Positions 1 to 11,732 of a stretch of 60,000 nt of DNA are shown one piece after another. This stretch comes from Lineus longissimus (taxonomy: Eukaryota; Nemertea; Pilidiophora; Heteronemertea; Lineidae), in contig NC_088320.1 in assembly GCF_910592395.1 (NCBI RefSeq), positions 12,090,501-12,150,500 of the forward strand, read 5' to 3'. The stretch's first letter is position 1. Each line of letters starts with the position of its first letter. Position numbers and translations under genes: made by a program. A model generated the notes under the pieces. It saw nothing but the letters and a program-made list of their open reading frames with translations. It searched no databases and was not told the origin of the DNA.

Positions 1-125
1 ACAATTTATATACAATTTTCCAATGAACATACATGCATTAACTGAAAGGTTTTATCTTAACTTCTATGCCGCGTGCATCACTTTGCAATTTCTATTATTT
101 CTCCATCCAATATAATCTGAAGTGC

Positions 126-600
126 TGGTTCGGTTTGGGTGAAGTGAAGCATAATAGAGCAAAGGAGTTTTTATTTTCATGTATCTGTCGAAGTCCAGGG
201 ATGAGGTGGGTTTTAACTGAAAGAATGCCAACATACGCGATGTTGCGAAAAATGCCAATACAATAACTATTTCTGCACTGTATATGATGCACTGCCACTT
301 GCGATGTCGGAATCGCATTTATCCACTTCCAATGGCGCAAAGCAAAAGCTTTTGATGGTTCGGTTTCGGTGAACTGAAGCATGATAGAGCAAAGGCGGGC
401 ACGTGCGTTCTCGCAATTTCATTCAGTGGTAACCTACCATATAAAGGTGTAGGAGTTAGATATATATATTGTCGCCGAACGCGAATTTGCTTGAATCGTT
501 TGTCTGGGTGTTTGGGCGAGCAGTGGAGCGTAAAATAACAAAGCCGTATGAATTGCGTGCGTTGCCGCAATCGTAATTTCATGTAGTGGAAACCTCAATG
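126..600. repeat. degenerate direct repeats
   Basis: Blocks resembling each other recur at about 126-175, 350-430 and 500-595. Each has a GGTTCGG start, a GAAxTGAAGCATxATAGAGC core and, in the last two, a CGCAAT..TTTCAT..AGTGG..AACC end. The copies are diverged and unevenly spaced. No coding frame with family resemblance was seen; the short open frames here look like chance. Confidence 0.45.
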
Positions 601-2099
601 AATGCAAATGACTCTTGGCATCGTTTTTTTGCGCCCCCTTAAACAAACCAAACGGACTGAAAACGACAACGCATGCAATGCTTTTTCAATTTACGCCACA
701 TTGTACTGCCCTAAAACAAATCCAAAATCTCAATACGTTGAAATTCACACGTATACTAAACCAGTTTGCTTTCATCGCCACAATAAACAGGGGATCCTTA
801 GCAGTCTGTGGTGTGTTTACGCCTGATCAACCAATATAAAGTCACATGAAGAATTCCGAGAAGCTGAAGAACTTCGAATGCGCAAACATGCAGTTCTATA
901 GTCCTCCTAAAGGATGGCTCGTGTTTCTAACTGCTCTCTAAGGTTTTGTCAAAGCAGCCATCATACCTCAACCATTCTCCAAAGCAGTCATGCCTTCTCT
1001 CCTTGCCCTGGTGATTGGCTTTTCATGCATCGTAGAGCGTGGTATAAAGCGTAGAGCATGGATAAGATGAAAAAAGAACAAAACCACCTCTTTTTGACGT
1101 ACAGAATAACATGTCGAATGAAGAATAAAAAAAGGACCAGTATGGAAAAATAGCTTTGTGGTGACACATTGGTCAGGGAGAACCTCCTTCCTACGTTGTT
1201 ACCCTCTGCTGATGGCAATGAGAGAATTTTTGGCAGAATACACTTACCTTTTGAAAAGATGCTACCGCACTACGCTTGGAGTCGAACGACTGAAATGGGT
1301 GTTGGTTCGGGCAAGGTTTAGTATTTGTAGCCAGGCCCGGTAGGGCTTATTCTGGATGTCCGTCGGGTTGTTTAGCACAAAGCTCTCGTGAATACTTGGT
1401 AATTCTGCTTCGTCACTGCAATATCTGCAAAATTCTAATGACACTCGTCTTCAACTTCAACCTGTTACTCCTACTCACTTGACATCTTTCAAATTGTAAG
1501 GATAGGTATACACTCACGGTGACAGGGCCCGGATTTGAGAAGCCAGGATTTGTAATCTGGAATAACTGGCATGGATTTAGGACTAGAATTCCTCACAGGT
1601 ATTTGGGAAGGTCTCTATGATTCGAGGGACTATCTTTCCGCTGACACCACCGCCCCTGAATTATGTACACAATACGCAGCTAATGCACGCCGTGGTCATA
1701 TATTGTAGAGACTAGATAAATTTGGTGGGAGTTTCAAATTTTGAATTTTGAATGAGCATTCTGGGCCTTCGTATACGTTGAATGCATTTCGAGCTAACTA
1801 CGTTCATTCACGAGACATGGAATATTTGTACACAGTGTAAATAGGACTTGACCTGTTCTCTCACAATATTATGGCAACAGGAAGTGCCGATACACTTTGG
1901 GTTGATCGGGAATCAATCAAGCTATTTCATTGTATATATTCTGCCTCAAAAGCGCAGTGTTAGTCGACATGCATCATTTCTGCTCATTCATCACTCACTG
2001 ATCAACTTGTGCCCAGAGTTTGAACATGAACAGCAGAATTCCATAGTAATGACTCATGCAGGAATTTGGTACACTGCGGACGCTGTTGGCCGGTGTAAC
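601..2099. other. no gene recognised
   Basis: About 1.5 kb of AT-rich sequence with frequent stops in all frames. I see no splice-bounded exon, domain motif or clear repeat. The 129-codon open frame at 1848-2237 ends inside a dispersed repeat and is not supported as a gene. Confidence 0.5.
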
Positions 2100-2255
2100 A
2101 GTAACAAATGCCCCCCTGGAAAAAGTGTCCAGCCCTATTGTATTCTGCAATATTGTTCTATAGAGACCCTGACCGTCAACAGCTCAGAGATCGAAGCGCA
2201 TAATATAATCCTTTGTTTCCCGGGCATTCTATCCTAGGACATTTTAAACTCCTAC
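2100..2255 (+). repeat. dispersed repeat family, copy A
   Basis: Diverged copies of this roughly 150-bp segment occur at about 44120-44240 and 52370-52535. Shared blocks are CCCCTGGAAAAAGTGTCC, a TCAACAGCTCAGAGA-type core followed by GAAGCGCATAAT, and CATTCTATCC..GGACATTTTAAACT..CTACACC. All three are on the plus strand. I see no terminal inverted repeats or tail, so the class is unknown. Confidence 0.6.
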
Positions 2256-2950
2256 ACCGGCCTTGTTCCTCACCTAACCACTGCGACAAGTGCTGAGCTT
2301 TCTGGAAATTTTGCACCGACGACCACAACGAATTGGCGAGGGAATGAGGTGCTGATAGTTTATCAACTGGCTGTAAGGAGCGCTGTAGTCGGAATAACAT
2401 TTTGTGATCAATTTTCGCTAATTAGCACAAATAAAGTTTAAAGTAGTCTTATTCCAAGTCAGCTTATGTAACCTGAGATTTTATAGTACAAAGATGTTTG
2501 CATTTAATCGTGTTGTTTGATGTTTATTCACAGGTACATTGTACGTCAACTAACGATACAGCGCTGTGCGTGCGTGTACCATCTAAACCATGGGAGATAT
2601 GCAGTATGGGAAAGAAGTGTATAAATACTGTAGTTTCATGAAAATAACACCACTTAATTAACAGCCGGTGTCGCCGCCCCTGACTCATAGGGTGGCGAAC
2701 AGAGCTGTTGAGAAGGCCGATCATTGGCTGGGATTCCTGAGAGGGTTGTCCAGGCCTCATATCCAATAATTATACTTCAGTTTCGAGTCCAATCCTTATT
2801 GTTTGGGTTGTTGAAACCGATTCGTAGGTCTCCTATGAATAGGATAATGGGATCGGGCCTTCGGCCATTGTACTGAGTGTCCAAGAACATTTTCAACTAA
2901 TCGTCATTGGTAGTGTAAAGGGTGTCCCAGTGCTAATGGCTGATAGTGTA
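2256..2950. other. no gene recognised
   Basis: About 700 bases without a supportable coding region. A segment at about 2915-2930 (GTAAAGGGTGTCCCAGTG) resembles the end of the adjacent transposon and may be a remnant of another copy. Confidence 0.45.
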
Positions 2951-5008
2951 CAGGGTGTCCATGAAAAAAGTCCAACTGACATATTGGCTTCTGCTGGTTT
3001 TAGGAACTGACCTGCCTATCAAAGTGAGGCACTGCTCAGGGAGGTAATGGAGCATGTCTTCGGGTCTTATCATCCCTTACCAGCTTCGGGCTTTCAAAGA
3101 TACTTTTCAGTGCGAAATTGGTAAGAATGAGAAGTTGTCCGTCACATATCGGGAGACAAAACCGAACATCCCTCTGAATATACAGTCTTGTCCGAAGTGA
3201 TCAGTGAAGGAAAAAAAAAGAACGATGCGAATCCCGATTAAATTTTTTTTCAAAGCTAAAGATACACATTATTAGATTGTCCAGCTTTCAGAATCGTACC
3301 CACAATCATTCACAACACCCACAGTCAATTCAATTCCATCACAATGTCCTCCTCGACTACATTCACGAACTCTGGTCCATCCACGGCAGTCTCCTCTTCT
3401 TCCTTCAAGATAGCATGTGGTCCAGCTTCGATTTGCCTTGGTCGAAACGATGCTTTAAATCAACTGACGATAACGACCTCATCAACACCATCCCAGGCAT
3501 CTCTGATGATGTTGGTCACGTCTCTCAGGCCGATTTGAGGGCAGTCTCCTCGTTCGTCCGTGTGGTCCTTCTTCCACGATTTCCATTGTCGCCGTACGTG
3601 ACATTTGAAGGACTTCATGACTGCAACGTCTAACGGTTGTACGAAGGATGTGCAACCAGCAGGTACGTAATCCAGGCTGCCTCTCATGTCGCGGACTCTC
3701 GCCCGGAAGTTCTCTGTCCGGTGGACCCGATAATGATCAACGATTAACAGGAACTGGTCGATCTCGTTGTCGGTGACGTAGGGTGATAGGACTTCATCTA
3801 ACCAGTGGTGCGCCGTTTCCTCCCTCATCCAACCAGTTTCCGATTGGGTAATCTTTACATCTGCTGGTGGGTTGTCTTGGAGGGCTGCAAACACCCGGAC
3901 GAAACCTCTTCTGGGGAAAGTGATGTGCGCCGGCAACTTTGCTCCAGCGGCTGCGATGCAGAGGGTGACGGTGTATCCCAGCTTCGTATTGGACCTGGAT
4001 GATCGGACGTCTATGGCCTTCTCCCCCATGGTGTTGGCCGTGTACATGGTTCTCATATCAACAGGACAAAGGTTTGGTCCATGTTAAAGAAGAACTGCAT
4101 CTGTATATCAAGACGATCGATGCTCCCAGTAACCGCATCTCGGAAGGTCTGGATCCCTGCAGCAGCATCAGCGGGGACGGTCGTAGTATTCTTGGTCACC
4201 TTCCGTAGGGACACGTGGCGTCTCTTCATCAAGCACTCCACCCAGCCTATGGATGCGTTGACATATCATAGCTGAGGGCGACAATGCTGAATCCCTTCTC
4301 TGACATCTTGGGCTAACTCTTTCCACCAGCTTTGCCACACTACCAACGCCTTATCTTGAATGTCGAGAACGGAGACTGCGAGGCGACGCTCTCTCATCTG
4401 CTGCAGCCATTGGTAAAGCTCGTCCTCAACCTGTGGCCATAACAGATCACGGGGCTCCATCACCGTTTTCTTCCGGCCATGCCCTTGTTCTTGCTTCTGC
4501 TCGAGGTCCTCGATATTACACCTTCTAAACGTCTCCCGGGGATGTTATAGTGGGAGGCGAACTCTCTCATACTGCGCACCGTACCGTTCACCAGTGCCTC
4601 CTTCTGGTCTCTCAGGTAGGCAAGTTTTTCTGTCGCGGTGTAGCGCGGGCGTCGTTTTCTCAGCAGCTCTACAGCATCCACTGTCGCACAGGTTGTCTGC
4701 AATGTGGGTACCCTCAGTTGGGCTTCATTTATAGGCCTAAGAGGCCCTAGAATTACACAAGAAAACCACAAATCCTAGAAACTTCGTTTCTGTTTCCACT
4801 AGGCCTAGGGAGTCTAAATCAAAAAAAGAGTGTTGTAGAAAAACTCGTTTTTCTTCGGAATTTCGCGACTACTATCATTGCCTTAATCTCACTTTGCTTT
4901 ACTAATGCAAGCATTCGTAGATTTTCCTTCAGAGTTTCAATAAGGACTTTTTTTGTTTTGGGGGGTTTGGATCAATCTAAAAGGTGCTTCATTTTATGAG
5001 ACAACCTG
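2951..5008 (-). mobile_element. pogo/Tigger-like DNA transposon, decayed
   Basis: The left end reads CAGGGTGTCCATGAAAAAAG and the right end, reverse-complemented, reads CAGGTTGTCTCATAAAATG. These are imperfect inverted ends, each flanked by TA, the target used by Tc1/mariner/pogo elements. The 2.06 kb between them holds the remains of a pogo-type transposase on the minus strand. The right end lies within a UGT-like exon, suggesting insertion into that gene copy. Boundaries rest on the end pairing and the TA flanks; I did not find the UGT continuing on the far side, so the target gene may have been truncated separately. Confidence 0.65.
3460..4771 (-). pseudogene. pogo/Tigger-like (DDE_1) transposase, frameshifted
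   Basis: This would encode a cut-and-paste transposase acting on its own terminal repeats. Read on the minus strand, 4771-4460 gives a psq-type helix-turn-helix region (RRPRYTATEKLAYLRDQ, SMREFASHYNIP). 4463-4266 gives a CENP-B-like second DNA-binding region (WPQVEDELYQWL). 4241-4053 leads to the first catalytic-type Asp (NMDQT). 4056-3460 carries the rest of the DDE domain, with LLIVDHYRVH and VQPLDVAVMKSFK as the second and third acidic positions. The four blocks are in the expected order but in different frames, so at least three frameshifts or stops separate them. It therefore cannot make a functional enzyme as read. Family assignment is from motif order; the exact subgroup is not resolved. 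Confidence 0.8.
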
Positions 5009-5642
5009 TATAAACGGTCGGCGAGTGGTCTTACCATTGACGTCATTCCACATGCGCACTCATCGACCAGTAGGAAACTAACAACACGACCACGAGTATG
5101 AAACTGTGAGGGACTCAGAAACGGAACCTGTAGTGACATCGCCAAGGTGTTGAACGGCATAATCCAACTGTAGGATGCATGTTCTATTCCCAATCTATAT
5201 GGAATGGCGTACAGGCAGGTAAAAATGCCAGCAGAGCCATCCACAACTGCGAAGTCGAACTTCTCTTTTATCAACTTTTCAATAAGGTCGGGTTGTCAAC
5301 CATGTTTTCACTATCGGTCTGGAAGATATTGAACATATTTTGCAATTTTGTGGAAGTCCCTTCTTTAGCCAAGCCCTTTTGGAACTCAATGGTGTCCAGT
5401 TTTAATTCTTCTTCACTAGTTTTGTATCGTATGATTTTCACGCCCGACTTTAGGATACTACTGGGGACCTTCAGACCTGAGTGGACCACTATGGGGACTT
5501 CGTGGCCATTCTTCAGAAGCCCGTCTCCGATTGAACTCAACTGCAAAACGTGGCTCTTGATCATTAGCGGCAGGAGGAGGATTTTCTTACCAAGGGAGGA
5601 GGAAGTAACCAACAGAAGGACTAGGACGAAAATTCCCTTCAT
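4972..5642 (-). pseudogene. UDP-glucuronosyltransferase 5' exon, frameshifted
   Basis: UGTs transfer sugar from UDP-glucuronate or UDP-glucose to small lipophilic molecules and sit in the ER membrane. The frame starts at ATG 5642 with a signal-peptide-like stretch (basic MKG, then FVLVLLLVTSSSLG). It then follows the UGT N-terminal pattern (KILLLPLMIKSHVLQL, GHEVPIVV). At about 5271 it hits a stop after NPTLLK. The next frame continues the same family (KEKFDFAVVDGSAG, YRLGIEHASYSW, QVPFLSPSQFHTRG), which indicates a one-base loss in an A-run. Similarity ends near the pogo-like element at 5008, and no C-terminal UDP-binding exon was found. It is most simply a pseudogene or gene fragment; a sequencing error at the A-run is possible. 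UGT membership is fairly sure, the particular enzyme is not. Confidence 0.8.
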
Positions 5643-5949
5643 CTTGCAACTGGTGAACCTGCAAAGAGCTAAGCAATAATTTTGATGCTATACAATTTTA
5701 TATCATGTTTTTCAGCACCTCGTACACAAGTTACTGTCAGGTCGTCACTGCATGTTGGTAACGCATTTAAAGGGACAACTTGGTCATGGCATTTAGTATT
5801 GGAATAATGTTAAATTTTATCATGATATTGGTTCTTCTTAACACATATAAAATTTTGTGAGGATTGATCGGCTCTAGGGGTACTTTTTTACAAAAACCAA
5901 TGAACAGCCATGTACATGTAATGTACACAGTGTTTAATGCAGGGCTCTC

Positions 5950-6125
5950 GGTGATCAGTGGCAAAGTGGTTAGAGCGCCGGGCTTATAACCAGGAGGTCG
6001 TAGGTTCGATACTAAGTCGAATCAACACTGTTTCATCTGTGTGTCCTTTGGTAAGACACTTCACCCTACTTGCTTCTCTCCACCCATTAGTATAAGGTTA
6101 CCAGGCTGACTTTAACTTTTTAACT
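5950..6125 (+). mobile_element. tRNA-derived SINE
   Basis: The head at 5958-6015 resembles a tRNA gene, with a box A-like TGGCAAAGTGG and a box B-like GGTTCGATACT. The anticodon-loop-like CTTATAA would suggest an Ile(UAU)-type ancestor. It runs into a tRNA-unrelated body with a TGTGTCCTTTGGTAAGACAC block and CTTCTCTCCACCC, a pattern seen in many marine invertebrate SINEs. The 3' end is unclear. It is not a functional tRNA, since the acceptor stem is not formed. Confidence 0.75.
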
Positions 6126-6188
6126 TAGCTGGCCATCACGCAGGTAAGGGGGAGGAGGGCATTTGTAAATTTGCGCTCAGCTGTGTGA

Positions 6189-6207
6189 TGGGGGGGGGGG
6201 GGGGAGT
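6189..6207 (+). repeat. poly-G tract
   Basis: An uninterrupted run of about 17 G residues following a T-rich segment. It is a simple repeat and liable to length error. Confidence 0.85.
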
Positions 6208-6375
6208 AGAACATTTAATACGTCGTAAGTACCGGTATGAAAAAGAAGCGACGTTCAGGTTAGAATTTATAGGAAGGTATAAATATGAACTATTGCAGGG
6301 CATAATTCTAGCTCGGGTGGAGCTCAAATGTTGGTCAAAATCTCGGCTCTGCCTCGGTTTTAGTCTACAATTTAG

Positions 6376-6666
6376 TGTTATATATAGTTTAGACCCTTCC
6401 ATGAGGAGCCTCAGCGTTAGGACCCTCCGTCACGTGACCACGTGGAAGGAGGCTGATCTCCAGGTATAAACTGGGTCAAGCGATCAGAAGTACGCGGACC
6501 TCCGTCTCTATAGGTCACGCGTTGCCCTATCTATTGTCTATTGCTGGTCATCCGACTCTTGCCCTGATGTGGCTTCTTGTCTGGGACATTATAGTGAATA
6601 AACTTATAACATGATAAGAGGATATTCTTAGTCTATTCAAATTCTGTTGACGATCCCAACATGACA
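6376..6666 (+). repeat. 5' LTR (291 bp)
   Basis: Starts TGTTATATATAGTTTAGACC and ends CCCAACATGACA, giving the TG...CA form of LTRs. It matches the 3' copy at 14957-15234 over its start (CATGAGGAGCCTCAGC, CCTCCGTCACGTGACC) and end, with indels in the middle. An AATAAA-type signal (GTGAATAAACTTATAA) lies near 6595. Confidence 0.85.
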
Positions 6667-6684
6667 TGGTGGAGAACCGGCTTT
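6667..6684 (+). other. putative primer-binding site
   Basis: TGGTGGAGAACCGGC directly follows the 5' LTR, where the tRNA-primed first strand begins in LTR elements. The TGG start is typical, because it pairs with a tRNA 3' CCA. I could not name the tRNA. Confidence 0.5.
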
Positions 6685-7669
6685 ATCGTAAATTTTCTCT
6701 GATCGGGACTTCGTGAATCCTCTCACACGTGCTCATGTGCTATCTTCCGACTTTAGGATATACCATCATCCTTCAAAATGCCCTCTAATGGCAAATATAT
6801 TCAAGCGGAACATCTTATAACGGACTACTCTCTACTGTAGGACCGATTTTCAACTTCAACAGGCCGCCAGGTTGTATATCACCAATTCCGTCCCGAACTC
6901 ATCATTTTAGAAACTGGTCGTGCCGATTTCTTGACGCCATATTGAGCGCCTTGCTCGATGGATTGTTATACGTCACAGCACCACGTGATTGTGAGCGCCG
7001 CCTCTGATTGGCTCTACCGTAACTAATTACCATGCAAATCTATACGCAAACGTATTTCATCGCCGTGGATTCAACTATGTGATCCCCGTTTCCGAGACAC
7101 TGTAAAAATTGTTTTGACAGCCGTCACTATCTGTCTTATCAGCTGACCCTGATGTCTACACGTACCATGATATGCCAGTACCAAGTATTCTCCAAGACTT
7201 CGTCTGTTTCCTCATGATCATCATCCAAGACTGTGTCTCCTCGTGATCATCATCCAAGACTGTGTCTCCTCCGTGTTCAAGACTGTGTGTGTTTCTTCAT
7301 CTTCATTCAAAACTTTGCCGACTGTTAGTGATTGTGACATCACCAAGTGACATTCCAGCAGAGACTATGGATCAACTGTTCCTTAATAGACTTACATGTG
7401 ATTGTTGATTTGCCTTATGATTACCATGCCGTGATAACATTTCTTGCCCTGTTTCAGTTCACCAAGACAGCCCCTTCGCCCCTCGCCATTGAAATGTATT
7501 GTAACTAACTTTTCCGCCCATTCCAGTACATGCAACATCCTGATGTAACTAACTTTTCACCGCCATTTCAGCATTTTCTTCCAGCCAACTGAACAGTATC
7601 ACCACCCCCATCCTCCAATAGAGAATTATCTTTTTCCCATAATATAATAGATTGACAACATAAACCAAA
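6685..7669 (+). other. retroelement 5' leader with short tandem repeats
   Basis: About 1 kb lies between the LTR and the gag-like start without a coding frame. Near 7190-7290 a unit of about 32 bases (GATCATCATCCAAGACTGTG TCTCC) is repeated two to three times. Such leaders usually hold packaging signals, but none can be identified here. Confidence 0.5.
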
Positions 7670-8766
7670 ATGGCGTTGCGCCCCACTGATTTATTGCCTC
7701 CATACTTTGATGGTGAAGTATTAAGTCATGAACTCTCCACATCTTGGTGGCTGTCATTCCATGACTATCTTCAGGCACATAACCTGCATGAACCAGGTGA
7801 TGACGATGCTATGGACAATGTTGTGCGCCTTCTCAAGTGTCGCCTGTCTAAACATGCTCGCCTTTGGGCCGAGGACCAAGAATTTGAGGACTTGCCTGAC
7901 CTCAAGGAACAATTTCTGAGTAGGTTTTCCCCTACCCACCCCCACTTTGCCAATGTACAGCAGTTTGAGTCGATTACTTACACCGCAAACCAGACCGCGC
8001 AACAGCACCTAAGTAAAATTAGGCTGGCTGCACTCCGCATTGGGTATGATGATAACCAGATCAAAAACAAACTGCTACAAACCTTGCCTCCTGATTGTCA
8101 GAAAGCCGTTATCATGGCAATGGATGCTGACGACGATTCAAACGCCATCGCCGAATGTGCGCAGCGGTTCCTTGATATCACGCCACATCGCGTACATTTC
8201 TCAACAGCAGCGGACCAAGTTCACGCCACCAATGCCACAGACCACGTCCTCCATGCCATCCTAGCCAAGTTGGACGACCTGAAGATGGACAAAGCTTCGC
8301 CACCGCAGGCCCAGGCAGCTTTCCAAAGCCAGGACATAGACGCACCACGCAGTCCAAGACCCACATCGCCATACCCGCGCCGGATCCAGCCGCCCGTCTC
8401 GAAGCAACGACTACGCCCACAAGCAGCGAAAACGGTCGCAATCCCCAAGCCGTCCACGAACCCGTGAAAGCCACCCCTGCCATTTTTGCGGCCGCACTGT
8501 TCATTTCTGGCGTTATTGCCACCGCTTCCAGGTTCAAGTCGCCCGAGGAGAGCTCCCCTCTGACTTCGTCCCACCATCAGCCCGAGCAGCAAATACCAGG
8601 TTTCAACGACCACGTCCACCAAGCTACAATTATCAGCACCAGCCTACATATAGCCCGTCTGAGCAGCAGCCATATCAACAGCAAAACTACTGGGACCCTT
8701 CTGCTAACAACAATCAAGGACAACAACAGACGACCAACTATACTAGTTATCAGCCACATTTTTAGA
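7670..8766 (+). pseudogene. gag-like polyprotein, frameshifted
   Basis: Gag forms the particle that packages retroelement RNA. The first frame runs from ATG 7670 to a stop at 8465 (265 aa). It shows a capsid-like pattern (WWLSFHDYL, RLLKCRLSKHARLWAED, FLSRFSP, LLQTLPPDC). A CCHC zinc knuckle (CHFCGRTVHFWRYC) begins at 8478 in the +1 frame, following an Arg/Ser-rich tract in that same frame. The true gag reading therefore switches frame between about 8330 and 8400. That frame ends near 8766 after a Gln/Tyr-rich tail. The shift is more likely decay than programmed, since other frames of the element are also broken. Confidence 0.75.
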
Positions 8767-8791
8767 TAGGGGACGGTCAACAGGCTATATT

Positions 8792-10254
8792 GTGTCGCCC
8801 CCTAGTTGTAACAATGTTTTAAATAATAATCCTGTACATTCTTCATCCCATGAATCTGAATACTTGGGACCAGAGCCAATTGATCTAAAACTCACTACAC
8901 AAAATTATGTAAAAGGCTACCTCCCAGATAAGCAGGGATTAGTAATTGTTGTTGACTCAGGTGCAACACGCACTTTAGTTTCTGGTTCATCTGTCAACAA
9001 GTCTCCTTATCTTTCAAAATTGCCCAAGATGGACATTGATCCAATACATTTTCGCATAGGAAACGGCGAATTCTTGCATGCCACAAAGGCTATAAATATT
9101 GAGCTTCTTATCCAAGGTCATAAGCTCCGCATTCATGCTGTTGTTGCAGATAATCTTACCGGACCAGATTTGCTTTTGGGTGCTCGGACCCTGTCGGAAT
9201 TGAATGGTACACTTGACTTTTCAACCAGTACCTTAACTGTCAGACCCAGGCGTATCCAGTTCACTCCTGTACAGACAGTGACTTTGAGACCAGGTCAGAC
9301 TAGGAGTATTGTAGTCAAAGGCAAAGTTCCTAAGTTGCTCAAGCATACTGAGGTTTTGCTGCAGCCTACCGAGCAGTTCAGCAAATATTGTCCATCATAC
9401 ATGTTGGTAAAGCTCAGGAAAAGTGCAGCCATTATCCGGGTTACGAACAATTCCAAGAAAAATGTCACTTTCCGTGATAATCTTCCTGTTGCGTTTACTG
9501 ATTTGTCAGATCATATTCATGCCACCCACTTAGTCCCTCGTGGCTCTTTGAATAATAGGGTCACACGCGAACAGTGCGTATCTGACCTTCATTATAAAAA
9601 TCTGCTTACGTACCCTCACCTGGATATTGATGATCCCATCTCCAAGTTGTCACCCCAGGATATAATTGAGCAGCAAATCTCGCTGCAAGGTAGCACTCTA
9701 GTGCGGATGAGAAGCAGCACTTGTATGAGCTTCTTCTACGGAACAAAGAGGCATTCAGCCTATACGGCGAAATTGGCACGTGCCCCAATTTTGAAGTGGA
9801 CATCCAATTGAAGGATGACAGTCCATGTTTCGTCCGCCCGTATCCTATCCCAGAGAAAAATCGCAAGCAAATTGACAAAGAGTTCAATAAGCTGGTAAAT
9901 CTTGGTATCTTGAAGAAAGGCTGTTCTGCCTACAGCAGCCCGGTCATGCTGATTGGCAAAAAGGGTACAACTGACAAGAGGATAATCAGTGATTTCAGGT
10001 ATTTGAATAGTCGTTGCAAAACTGTCAATCAAAATTTTGTCAGCATACAAAGTGTTCTAGCTCGTTTAGGTCGTTCAAACTGTAAAGTTGAGCTCAAAAG
10101 CGCTTTTCACAGTCTGCCCCTCATACCTAATCAAGCTGAACTGAACAAAGTGCTAAAAGTCATCAAGCGTAAGGTCATTCGGGATTACAATTTGCCATTT
10201 GACGGTCAACAGTTTCGCATTGCCCAACAGACGTCACCGTTCTTCTTCCGTTGA
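8792..10254 (+). pseudogene. protease and truncated reverse transcriptase
   Basis: The frame 8792-9811 holds a retropepsin active site (VVDSGATRTLV) near residue 53 and a following LLLGARTL that fits the second conserved protease strand. The frame then shifts near 9700, and 9721-10254 continues with the RT fingers region: CFVRPYPIPEKNR, LVNLGILKKGCSAYSSPVML and IISDFRYLNSR. The sequence degenerates after VELKSAFHSLPL. No YxDD catalytic box or RNase H is found. A weak YHIFNDVAIVSNS remnant lies near 10270 in another frame. RT activity is impossible from this copy. Confidence 0.8.
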
Positions 10255-10337
10255 TGTACCAGAGGAGTGTATCATATATTCAATGATGTAGCAATTGTCA
10301 GCAATTCAAAGGGAAAGCCGACAAGGACAGACCATAC

Positions 10338-11732
10338 CATGAGCGGATTCCTGCGAGATATTGTCCATTTGAGACAATCTCACTTGATTTCAAAACAATG
10401 GTTCCGTCCAGATCAGGTTACCGTAACTTAATGGTAGTAAGTTGTGCAGCAACTTGTTTTATTGTCTGTGTGCCCATAAAGAATTTAGAGGCAGCGACAA
10501 TAGCTGAAGTTCTCATTCAGCGTGTTCTGTGTGATTTTGGTATTCCCGAAGTCATTATCTGTGATGCAGCGACATCATTGACCGGCAAGATCATTACTCT
10601 GTTGTGTGAAACTCTTAACATCTCTCAGAAAATCATTTCAGTCGAGAATCATGGTTCTCTTCATGTTGAGCGTCAAATTCAGTCCGTCGCCAATTTGATC
10701 AAGGTGAATCTCAGCCAATATGGACAAGATTGGGTTCGCTATTACAGTGTTGCTCAGTATTCATTCAACTGATTCTGCTCCAGTTACCTCGGTGGTCATT
10801 GCCCATTCTACCTTGTCTTCTTGCGTGAACCCACAGACATTACCGGACTAAATTTCAAACCAGTCTTGGGATTGTCACACTCGCAATCTGAGTATATTGA
10901 ACATCTGAAAGACATATTTCAGAATGTCTCTAAGCTAATGTTACAGCTGCAAGATCATCAACAACAAACTCAGAACCAGAAGGTTGCTCAAAAGCTTCAT
11001 AAGTGTCAGGTTTATGAACAAGGTCAACTGGTTTATCTGCATAAACCATCCAGCTCCTCCTTGACTGCAAACGCAAAGAAATTCACTGCGTCTTGGGTAG
11101 GTCCTTTTGTCATTCATCAGGTTCTTGATCGCACCCACTACATCTTGTCAGACTTGGAAGGTAGAATTTTGAAGGATGTTTTTAACTTCAACCGGTTAAA
11201 ACCAGCATTCTTGAAAGCTACGGATCATGAAAACATCAGCAATTTGCAAAAATTGCGACAGGCTTTGAGATTCAATGAGAACACTGAGGTCAAGTCGACA
11301 AACTGTACTACTGAGTACAACTTCATAGATGAGCTTGGTCAACAGCTCCCCTCCGCTCAGGATTGTGAAATGATATTCTATGCTAAGGCAAATCCTTTGG
11401 ATTTGGAGTCTTATGCGGAATGTTTGGAACACAACAATGGTTTTGCTGCGCCGTGCAAACTCTCTGATCAGCAACAACAAACATTGTTAAAGGTCTTAGA
11501 AAATGCTCCATCTTCTGAGGCTGTGTATACTGTTGAAAGAGCTAGGTTCAAAGGAGCCAACATACAGCTCTTATGGTCTGTCCCATTGCGTGACAAGCCA
11601 TACAGATTTCGGTGGGATCTGCAGTGTGATATCAACTGCCCACAAGTAGTTGAAGCCATCCTGGATCCAGACAATCGAGTCAGATGTCTTGGATCGCCTC
11701 AAAACTTGATCAAGCACCTGTATTCTTTGTAA
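10338..11732 (+). pseudogene. integrase, interrupted
   Basis: Retroviral-type integrase inserts the cDNA into the host genome. The core lies at 10338-10772: SLDFKTM has the first Asp, IICDAATSLTG the second, and SLHVERQIQS the Glu of a D,D-35-E site. A stop at 10770 ends this frame, and 10821-11732 resumes with the C-terminal DNA-binding part (KKFTASWVGPFVIHQVLDRTHYILSDLEGRIL) and a long unrecognised tail. The N-terminal zinc-binding HHCC region is missing, apparently lost in the same deletion that removed most of RT. Confidence 0.75.

Noticed and set aside
3277-3633. 118-codon plus-strand frame and neighbours at 3.8-4.2 kb
   Set aside because: They are antisense shadows of the pogo-like transposase remnants.
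5958-6015. Possible tRNA gene
   Set aside because: Box A and B fit, but the acceptor stem does not pair and a SINE body follows directly.
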